Part shown: positions 7,615 to 12,449 of the stretch, piece after piece
How the letters are laid out: each line of letters opens with the position of its first letter
Position numbering within the stretch: the first letter of the stretch is position 1
DNA from: Flavobacterium psychrophilum
GTDB taxonomy: Bacteria; Bacteroidota; Bacteroidia; Flavobacteriales; Flavobacteriaceae
Direction of reading: 5' to 3'
Assembly (NCBI GenBank): GCA_945897545.1
Contig: CAMDGJ010000066.1
Location: forward strand, 1 to 12,449
DNA length: 12,449 bases
Notes under the pieces: model-generated
Told to the model about the DNA's origin: nothing
The model's input: the letters and a program-made list of their open reading frames with translations, nothing else
Databases searched by the model: none
Position numbers and translations under genes: made by a program

Positions 7615-7647
7615 CAACAAAAAAAACTCTCACGAGGTGAGAGTTTT
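7615..7647 (-). terminator. Rho-independent terminator after rpmF
   Basis: On the minus strand AAAACTCTCAC (7647-7637) pairs perfectly with GTGAGAGTTTT (7633-7623) across a 3-base loop, and the stem runs into eight T (7626-7619). It lies 21 bases after the rpmF stop and separates DUF177-rpmF from fabH-accB-accC. Confidence 0.85.
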
Positions 7648-7668
7648 AATATTATTTACATAAACATA

Positions 7669-7863
7669 TTAAGCAACTGCTGCAGATTTATCTATAACAA
7701 CTTGCCCTCTGTAATACATTTTTCCTTCATGCCAATAGGCTCTATGGTATAAATGTGCTTCGCCGGTGATAGGGCAAGTAGCAATTTGTGCTACTGTAGC
7801 TTTGTAATGTGTTCTTCTTTTATCTCTTCTTGTTTTGGAGATTTTTCTCTTAGGATGCGCCAT
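7669..7863 (-). CDS. rpmF: Large ribosomal subunit protein bL32
   Basis: bL32 is a small basic protein of the 50S subunit near the peptidyl-transferase centre side. The protein has 64 residues and begins [21 protein letters not shown], the standard N-terminus of the family. The middle segment [24 protein letters not shown] is typical. Only one cysteine (Cys30) is present, so this copy lacks the four-cysteine zinc ribbon found in some bL32 proteins. It starts 9 bases after the DUF177 stop, the common DUF177-rpmF pairing, and a strong terminator follows. Confidence 0.97.
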   Translation of the reverse strand: MAHPKRKISKTRRDKRRTHYKATVAQIATCPITGEAHLYHRAYWHEGKMYYRGQVVIDKSAAVA

Positions 7864-7872
7864 TTTACTATA

Positions 7873-8424
7873 TTATTTATCCGTTAATAGTTGCTTTAAT
7901 TTGTCCCAACGTGGGTCAATATTTTCTTCTTTTTGTTCTTTTTTATTCTCTTTTTTCAATTCTTTGATGGCTAATTCCTTCAGTTTTGCCAAGGCTTCGG
8001 TATTTAAACTTCCATCTTTAATCCCTGGATGAATTCGTCTTAAAGGAACAGAAAGCACAATCATTTCATAAATATACTGTGAAATATCTATTTGAAACTC
8101 TCCGTGTGGTATAATAAGCAACTCTTCGTTGTCATTGTTAAACACTTCACCAAAACGCACAATTAAATTCATTTTACCTTTAATTAGTAAATCAAACTCT
8201 TCGTTTGTCATATCACAAGGAACATTAACAGTTCCTTTATGTTTGAAAGAAAGTTCCATAATGGTACTTTTCTTCTCTAAAACTACATTTACTTTGATGG
8301 TAGAATTATTAAATTCTTGATAATCAAAGATTTCAAAGAACACATTACTTATTTGATATTCAAAATGATGTTTACCAGCCTTTAATCCTACAAAAGGAAT
8401 TAAATATTCTTTCGTCTTGTTCAT
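7873..8424 (-). CDS. DUF177 (YceD-like) protein
   Basis: DUF177/YceD proteins are encoded next to rpmF in many bacteria, and members in E. coli and plants have been linked to 23S rRNA accumulation. The protein read from the ATG at 8424 has 183 residues. The N-terminal half (MNKTKEYLIPFVGLKAGKHHFEYQ) is a beta-rich segment, followed by the usual VPCDMTNEEF region (about residues 65-75). A Lys/Glu-rich segment comes before the closing DPRWDKLKQLL, which is the family's C-terminal signature. The frame is open 12 codons further upstream to 8460, but that ATG falls inside the -7 promoter box at 8458-8465, so it cannot be on the transcript made there and the internal ATG is chosen. It forms an operon with rpmF. 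Confidence 0.9.
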   Translation of the reverse strand: MNKTKEYLIPFVGLKAGKHHFEYQISNVFFEIFDYQEFNNSTIKVNVVLEKKSTIMELSFKHKGTVNVPCDMTNEEFDLLIKGKMNLIVRFGEVFNNDNEELLIIPHGEFQIDISQYIYEMIVLSVPLRRIHPGIKDGSLNTEALAKLKELAIKELKKENKKEQKEENIDPRWDKLKQLLTDK

Positions 8425-8457
8425 TTCAACAACAATTTGCCCTAAACTTCGGGAGTG

Positions 8458-8465
8458 CAAAGATA
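8458..8465 (-). promoter_or_regulatory. -7 promoter element for DUF177-rpmF
   Basis: The minus strand reads TATCTTTG, followed by C, an exact TAnnTTTG box, 33 bases upstream of the chosen DUF177 ATG. A matching -33 TTG is not obvious at 19-21 bases. No convincing terminator was seen between the pdxA stop and this box, so readthrough from pdxA is also possible. Confidence 0.6.
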
Positions 8466-8514
8466 TAAAATTATTGGAAATCTAATAATCTTATTTGCCT
8501 TTTTTTAATTTTAT

Positions 8515-9558
8515 CTATTTTTCTTTTATTTTTAGCGGTTTTTGACTGATTTCTGCATATTGATTTCTTGAATTGTAAACGTCAATTGCCAGATAAATCG
8601 CTTCTTTAAAAGAATTAAAGTCTGCTATTCCTTTACCAGCAATATCATAAGCGGTACCGTGATCTGGCGAAGTTCTAATTTTGTTTAATCCTGCAGTATA
8701 ATTCACACCGTTGCCAAATGACAATGTCTTGAAAGGAATCAATCCCTGATCGTGATAGGTTGCAATTATGGCATCATATTTTTCGTATTGATTGCTTCCA
8801 AAAAAACCATCAGCTGCAAAAGGCCCAAAAACCATTGTTCCTTTTTCGTATATTTTTTTTAATGTTGGCTTTAATATTGTTTCATCTTCTTTGCCAATAA
8901 CACCCCCATCACCACAATGTGGATTCAATCCTAAGACAGCGATTTTGGGTTTGTTAATAGTGAAATCCTGAATTAAAGATTGTTTTATCGTTTCTATTTT
9001 TTTTATAATCAATGCTTCGGTGAGATGTGACGCAACTTCATTTAAAGGAATATGATCGGTCAATAAACCAACTCTCAAATTGTCCTGAACCATTAACATT
9101 AAAGCGTTTCCTTCTAACTCTTGGTCTAAATAATCGGTATGTCCTGGGAATTTAAATTCTTCAGATTGAATGTTGTATTTATTTATTGGAGCAGTTACTA
9201 TCACGTCTACAATCCCTTCTTTCAAAGCTTTAGTTGCCGCTACAAAAGATTTTATAGCGTATTTTCCAATTTTTTCATCGTTTACACCAAAATTAATCTC
9301 TACTCCTTCTTGCCAAATATTTAAAACGTTGATTTTACCCAAAACTATTTGATCCATTCTATCGATTCCGTGCAGCATTGCAGTTGACTTTAAATCTTTT
9401 TTCACAAACGAAAGGACTTTTACATTTGCAAATATAACTGGGGTGCATAATTCCAACATTCGAGAATCTTCAAATGTTTTTAGAACAACTTCGCTTCCAA
9501 TACCGTTTAAATCTCCTATTGAAATTCCGACGATTATATTTTCTGCTTTTTTTATCAT
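8515..9558 (-). CDS. pdxA: 4-hydroxythreonine-4-phosphate dehydrogenase
   Basis: PdxA oxidises 4-phosphohydroxy-L-threonine with NAD+; the product is condensed by PdxJ with deoxyxylulose 5-phosphate to form pyridoxine 5'-phosphate (vitamin B6, DXP-dependent route). The protein has 347 residues. Recognisable family segments in order are GISIGDLNGIGSEV (11-24; the second Gly-rich motif is usually GDPAGIG), TAPINK (122-127), GHTDYL (139-144) with metal-binding His140, LLTDHIPL (165-172), LNPHCGDGGVIGKED (211-225), GPFAADGFF (245-253), YHDQGLIPFK (268-277) with His269, and RTSPDHGTAYDIAGKGIAD (295-313) with His300. The start at 9558 gives MIKKAENIIVGISIGD, with the first motif in place. It is divergent from ribE, with only 58 bases between the two ATGs. 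Confidence 0.95.
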   Translation of the reverse strand: MIKKAENIIVGISIGDLNGIGSEVVLKTFEDSRMLELCTPVIFANVKVLSFVKKDLKSTAMLHGIDRMDQIVLGKINVLNIWQEGVEINFGVNDEKIGKYAIKSFVAATKALKEGIVDVIVTAPINKYNIQSEEFKFPGHTDYLDQELEGNALMLMVQDNLRVGLLTDHIPLNEVASHLTEALIIKKIETIKQSLIQDFTINKPKIAVLGLNPHCGDGGVIGKEDETILKPTLKKIYEKGTMVFGPFAADGFFGSNQYEKYDAIIATYHDQGLIPFKTLSFGNGVNYTAGLNKIRTSPDHGTAYDIAGKGIADFNSFKEAIYLAIDVYNSRNQYAEISQKPLKIKEK

Positions 9559-9578
9559 GGCATCCCGTTATTTATTGC

Positions 9579-9586
9579 TAATTTTG
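9579..9586 (+). promoter_or_regulatory. -7 promoter element for ribE
   Basis: TAATTTTG is an exact TAnnTTTG box, 30 bases upstream of the ribE ATG. No TTTG is present 19-21 bases upstream, where the pdxA start codon lies. The box faces the pdxA -7 box at 9592-9599. Confidence 0.55.
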
Positions 9587-9591
9587 AACTG

Positions 9592-9599
9592 CAAATTTA
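9592..9599 (-). promoter_or_regulatory. -7 promoter element for pdxA
   Basis: The minus strand reads TAAATTTG, an exact TAnnTTTG box, 33 bases upstream of the pdxA ATG. It is only 5 bases from the ribE box and points the other way, so the two start sites would overlap. No -33 TTG is present at the ideal spacing. Confidence 0.5.
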
Positions 9600-9616
9600 G
9601 TAAAATAAAACAAGAA

Positions 9617-10204
9617 ATGTTTACAGGAATTATAGAAACACTTGGCACTGTCCAAGAAATAAAAAAAGACAAAGACAATCTTCATATTACATTAGCTTCA
9701 ACGCTCACTGATGAACTTCAAATAGACCAAAGTATAGCTCATAATGGCATTTGTCTGACCGTAGTAGCAATAAATGAAAACCTTTATACCGTTACAGCCA
9801 TAGGTGAAACAGTAAAAAAGACGAATATTTCTTATTGGAAAACAGGAGATATTGTTAATCTTGAAAGAGCAATGAAATTGGGCGATCGATTAGACGGCCA
9901 TATCGTTCAAGGACATGTTGACCAAATTGGGAGTTGTATTACAGCTTTAGAAACAAATGGAAGTTGGTATTACACTTTTGAATACGACGAAATTATCAAT
10001 AATATTACTATCGAAAAAGGTTCCATTACAGTAAACGGAGTGAGTTTAACTGTTGTAGATTCGCGAAACAATCAGTTTAGTGTGGCCATTATTCCTTATA
10101 CTTTTGAGCATACTAATTTCCAGAGTTTTGATGTAGGAACAAAAGTAAATCTTGAATTCGATTTAATTGGTAAATACATTTCTAAACTGTACTCCAATAG
10201 ATAG
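9617..10204 (+). CDS. ribE: Riboflavin synthase (alpha chain type)
   Basis: This enzyme converts two molecules of 6,7-dimethyl-8-ribityllumazine into riboflavin and a pyrimidine by-product, the last step of vitamin B2 synthesis. The protein has 195 residues and is built of two lumazine-binding repeats, about 1-97 and 98-189. The N-terminus is the standard MFTGIIETLGTV. In repeat one, NGICLTVV (43-50) contains the conserved Cys46, and LERAMKLGDRLDGHIVQGHVD (82-102) spans the junction. Repeat two carries the matching NGVSLTVVD (140-148) and ends in VNLEFDLIGKYI. The frame stays open upstream to 9443 inside pdxA, but the extra residues do not resemble the family and would overlap pdxA on the other strand; the ATG at 9617, after GAAA, is right. 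The gene is also called ribC or ribE in different organisms. Confidence 0.96.
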   Translation: MFTGIIETLGTVQEIKKDKDNLHITLASTLTDELQIDQSIAHNGICLTVVAINENLYTVTAIGETVKKTNISYWKTGDIVNLERAMKLGDRLDGHIVQGHVDQIGSCITALETNGSWYYTFEYDEIINNITIEKGSITVNGVSLTVVDSRNNQFSVAIIPYTFEHTNFQSFDVGTKVNLEFDLIGKYISKLYSNR

Positions 10205-10217
10205 TATTGTTTAGTGC

Positions 10218-10256
10218 AAAAAAGGCAATGATTTCAATTGTATCATTGCCTTTTTT
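10218..10256. terminator. Bidirectional terminator between ribE and the DUF4407 gene
   Basis: AAAAAAGGCAATGAT (10218-10232) pairs perfectly with ATCATTGCCTTTTTT (10242-10256) around a 9-base loop. It provides a T run on both strands. It lies 13 bases after the ribE stop and 20 bases beyond the stop of the converging DUF4407 gene. Confidence 0.9.
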
Positions 10257-10276
10257 GTTTTTAAAAACCAATTAGA

Positions 10277-11383
10277 TCACATTGTTTTCTTTTGTTTCTC
10301 TACAAAATTATGCGCTTGAAGTTCCAGTAATTCAGTGGCTTTCTGACGTTGAAGTTTATATAATTCTTTGTCTTGCGCAATATCTTCATAGACTTTATCG
10401 TGCATTGATGCGCTGGTTTTAACCAATAAATTGCGTTGGTATTTGTCTTGTGTCAAAGTAGCTTTTAAAGCTGTTTCCAAATCTTCTAGCTTATAATCGT
10501 ATTCGCCTTTGGGCGATAATAATTTGGCTATAATTGGCGAAGTTTCTATTGCCAAAAATAGCAACATGATAAACAAGGAAGGAACTAGTGGTAGTTTGTT
10601 CAATGCATTAATTCTAGCCATTAGTCCATCAAAACCATCAATAATAGGTTGTGTTTCGGTTACTTTTTTATCGAGATTGGCTTGTAAAGTTGTAGCTTTT
10701 TTGTCGTTGACAGCAATTTTAGCCAAGTTGGTTTTTCTAATCGAATCGAGTTCGGCTGAAGCCAAATTATGTTTGGCAATTTTCTCTTTAAAAACGGGTC
10801 CTTTCCCCAGCTTCATTGTGCCTTTCGTTCCTTCGGCTTCGGTAATATAGGTTTCATATAAGGCGTTTACCTCTTTTTCTTTGTTTGCAATTTCAACCTT
10901 TAAATTGTTCGTTTCGGTCTTGTTTTTGTCTAAATCTGATTTAAAATAAGTGGCCGCTTCTTTTTTGTTGTTCAAAGCCATTGCGTTTTTTTCTTTTAAT
11001 AAAACGGTATTGATTTCTTTCTCGAAAATTTTAATTTCCAATGGTTTCGAAATCACTATAGCAATTATTATAGCCAAAACAATTCGTGGACTTGCTTGCA
11101 AGAATTCACTTTTTAAACTATCTCTTTTTCGAATGGTGGAAACAATGAATCTATCTAAATTGAAAATAAGCAATCCCCAAACCACACCAAATCCCATTGC
11201 AATAAAAGAATTATCAAAAACGGTGAAAAGGGCGTACGAACTAGCTATAAAAGCCATCACTGCTGTGAAGAAAACGGTAGCACCAATGCCTACATATTTA
11301 GTTTGTTCGCCTTCAGAGCAACCTCCAAGCAGCGTTTTGTCGGATCCGGAACAGAGAAGGAAGAATTGTTTTAACATAATCAT
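10277..11383 (-). CDS. DUF4407 domain membrane protein with a long coiled coil, function unknown
   Basis: The overall pattern and the N-terminal segment (FFLLCSGSD near the start, GLLIFNLDRFIVSTIRK at about 70-86) fit the DUF4407 family, which has no established function. The protein has 368 residues. Three hydrophobic segments lie at about 31-54, 57-76 and 99-113. A charged, Lys/Glu/Asn-rich stretch of about 130 residues (120-250), likely coiled coil, follows. A fourth hydrophobic segment is at about 266-287, and a charged C-terminal tail rich in Leu/Lys/Gln covers 290-368. With four membrane segments, the coiled-coil loop would sit on one side of the membrane and both termini on the other. 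ATGs at 11383 and 11377 are both possible starts (MIMLKQFF). No TAnnTTTG box was found in the 140 bases upstream; a short hairpin (GCTTCA/TGAAGC, 11396-11416) lies in the leader. It appears to be a single-gene unit and its neighbours give no functional hint. Confidence 0.8.
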   Translation of the reverse strand: MIMLKQFFLLCSGSDKTLLGGCSEGEQTKYVGIGATVFFTAVMAFIASSYALFTVFDNSFIAMGFGVVWGLLIFNLDRFIVSTIRKRDSLKSEFLQASPRIVLAIIIAIVISKPLEIKIFEKEINTVLLKEKNAMALNNKKEAATYFKSDLDKNKTETNNLKVEIANKEKEVNALYETYITEAEGTKGTMKLGKGPVFKEKIAKHNLASAELDSIRKTNLAKIAVNDKKATTLQANLDKKVTETQPIIDGFDGLMARINALNKLPLVPSLFIMLLFLAIETSPIIAKLLSPKGEYDYKLEDLETALKATLTQDKYQRNLLVKTSASMHDKVYEDIAQDKELYKLQRQKATELLELQAHNFVEKQKKTM

Positions 11384-11526
11384 TGATTTTGATTTGCTTC
11401 AGCGGTTGGTTGAAGCTAGATTGATTGCTGTTGATTAGTAACTATTTAACGATAGAAGTTACATTTTGTTGTAGGTGATAATTTTAATCTCTCTTGAAAT
11501 AATCTCTCTAAGCGATTTTTTTTTTT

Positions 11527-11578
11527 GCCACAGATTCACAGATTAAAAATGTTTTTTGAAAATCTGTGAATCTGTGGC
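11527..11578. repeat. Perfect 18-bp inverted repeat downstream of pckA
   Basis: The arm GCCACAGATTCACAGATT (11527-11544) is the exact reverse complement of AATCTGTGAATCTGTGGC (11561-11578), with a 16-base A/T-rich loop between them. Each arm is itself two AATCTGTG-like units. A run of ten T precedes the left arm on the plus strand, which gives A, not T, after the stem on the minus strand, so it is not a normal terminator for pckA. It lies in the gene-free 11384-11648 spacer, before DUF4407 and after pckA. The unit resembles the repeats at 1635-1661. Confidence 0.85.
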
Positions 11579-11594
11579 TATCTTTTATTGCAAC

Positions 11595-11623
11595 AAAAAA
11601 GAGCCACGTTTTTAGCGTGACTC
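11595..11623 (-). terminator. Rho-independent terminator after pckA
   Basis: On the minus strand GAGTCACG (11623-11616) pairs with CGTGGCTC (11608-11601), seven Watson-Crick pairs and one G-T pair, around a 7-base loop, followed by six T (11600-11595). It begins 25 bases after the pckA stop. Confidence 0.75.
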
Positions 11624-11648
11624 CTCTTAACTTTGAATTTATAATTAA

Positions 11649-12449
11649 CTACACAAGTGGCGCTCCTGACATAATTTCGGTGTTGGCAAATGCTGAAAAT
11701 TTCTCAAAATTAGCTTTGAACTTTTGTGCTAATTCTATTGCTTTGACATTGTACAATTCTTTGTCTTCCCAAGTATTTCGAGGGTTTAAAATGTCAGTTG
11801 GCACATTAGGACAAGATTGAGGTATGGCAATCCCAAAGACTTTGTGATTCACATATTCTACATTGTCTAATTCTCCGTTTAGTGCCGCAGTAATCATAGC
11901 GCGAGTGTATTTCAATTTCATACGGCTTCCTGTTCCATAAGAGCCACCCGTCCAGCCGGTGTTGATAAGCCAAACTTTTACATTGGCATCTTTCATTTTT
12001 TTGCTCAGCATTTCAGCATATTTTGTTGGATGCAAAGGCATAAATGGTGCTCCAAAGCAAGCTGAAAAATTGGGTTGAGGTTCTGTAACTCCTGCTTCGG
12101 TTCCAGCTACTTTTGCAGTGTAACCTGAAATAAAATGATAAGCAGCTTGGCCAGCTGTCAATTTTGAAATTGGGGGGAAAATTCCAAATGAATCTGCAGT
12201 CAGGAAAAATATATTTTTTGGATTTTTACCAATAGATTTTGGTTGGATATTGTCTATATGATAAATCGGATAACTTACGCGCGTATTTGGAGTAATAGAA
12301 ACATCTTCGTAGTCGACTTCATTTGTTCCTTCTTTGAACACCACGTTTTCTAATATAGCCCCTTTTTTAATGGCTCTAAAAATATCTGGTTCGTTTTCAG
12401 CTGTCAAATTGATCACTTTTGCATAACAGCCGCCTTCGAAATTGAATAT
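11649..12449 (-). CDS. pckA: Phosphoenolpyruvate carboxykinase (ATP), C-terminal half (5' end outside window)
   Basis: PckA converts oxaloacetate and ATP to phosphoenolpyruvate, CO2 and ADP, the entry step of gluconeogenesis. The window holds 266 residues up to the TAG at 11649-11651, about half of the normal length of roughly 530-540. The frame is open through the window edge, and its first residues, IFNFEGGCYAK, match a conserved segment of the ATP-dependent family. Downstream are NTRVSYPIYHIDNI, FLTADSFGIFPPISKL, GYTAKVAGTEAGVTEPQP, FSACFGAPFMPLHPTKYAEML and NTGWTGGSYGTGSRMKLKYTRAMI, all typical of this family rather than of the GTP-dependent enzyme. A GTG at 12414-12416 codes for an internal valine (VINLTAENEPDIF) and is not the start. 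The catalytic kinase-1 (P-loop) part lies outside the window. Confidence 0.95.
   Translation of the reverse strand: MFNFEGGCYAKVINLTAENEPDIFRAIKKGAILENVVFKEGTNEVDYEDVSITPNTRVSYPIYHIDNIQPKSIGKNPKNIFFLTADSFGIFPPISKLTAGQAAYHFISGYTAKVAGTEAGVTEPQPNFSACFGAPFMPLHPTKYAEMLSKKMKDANVKVWLINTGWTGGSYGTGSRMKLKYTRAMITAALNGELDNVEYVNHKVFGIAIPQSCPNVPTDILNPRNTWEDKELYNVKAIELAQKFKANFEKFSAFANTEIMSGAPLV

Noticed and set aside
8425..8460. Upstream ATG for the DUF177 gene at 8460
   Set aside because: It overlaps the exact -7 box at 8458-8465, so it would lie upstream of the transcription start.
9443..9616. Upstream extension of the ribE reading frame
   Set aside because: The added residues lie antisense within pdxA and do not resemble riboflavin synthase, whose standard N-terminus MFTGIIE starts at 9617.
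9559..9616. FMN riboswitch upstream of ribE
   Set aside because: The intergenic region is 58 bases, too short for the element, and no conserved core was seen.
10509..11438. Plus-strand open frames across the DUF4407 gene
   Set aside because: They are antisense to a coding frame with clear membrane and coiled-coil structure and have no supporting signals.

Overview
The window looks like chromosomal DNA from a Flavobacterium-type member of the Bacteroidota. The DNA is AT-rich, and several genes have -7 promoter boxes of the Bacteroidota form TAnnTTTG and little sign of strong Shine-Dalgarno sequences. Gene content and order (rpmF, fabH, accB, accC downstream of a DUF177 gene; pdxA divergent from ribE) also fit that group. 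I saw no tRNA, rRNA, transposase, phage gene, CRISPR array, toxin-antitoxin pair or defence gene. This is a housekeeping region.

Layout, left to right. (1) 1-206 is the 3' end of mscL on the plus strand, closed by a hairpin terminator. (2) 374-1363 is asd on the plus strand, behind a well-formed -33/-7 promoter. (3) 1364-1691 is a gene-free spacer with a bidirectional terminator and degenerate repeats. (4) 1692-2432 is mtgA on the minus strand. (5) 2563-4465 is a secreted S9-family serine peptidase on the plus strand, broken by a one-base frameshift in a run of seven T. (6) A 23-bp perfect-stem bidirectional terminator separates it from the minus-strand block accC, accB, fabH, rpmF, DUF177 and pdxA (4534-9558). 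(7) ribE (9617-10204, plus) diverges from pdxA across only 58 bp. (8) 10277-11383 encodes a DUF4407 membrane/coiled-coil protein on the minus strand. (9) 11649-12449 is the C-terminal half of pckA on the minus strand, cut by the window edge.

Functional links. The minus-strand block couples ribosome work (DUF177 protein, linked to 23S rRNA accumulation, and ribosomal protein bL32) to the start of fatty acid synthesis (FabH, and the AccB and AccC subunits of acetyl-CoA carboxylase). A terminator after rpmF and a separate fabH leader divide it into at least two transcription units. pdxA (vitamin B6) and ribE (vitamin B2) appear to share one compact control region with overlapping, opposed -7 boxes. 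asd (lysine/threonine/methionine and diaminopimelate), mtgA (peptidoglycan glycan strands) and mscL relate to envelope supply and integrity. pckA is the gluconeogenic entry point.

Most worth a second look are non-coding or structural: the peptidase frameshift, a perfect 20-bp palindrome in the fabH leader, two heptamer arrays between accB and accC that could pair with each other, a perfect 18-bp inverted repeat beside the pckA terminator, and the overlapping pdxA/ribE promoters. I found no convincing new multi-gene system; the DUF4407 protein is the only gene without an assignable role.
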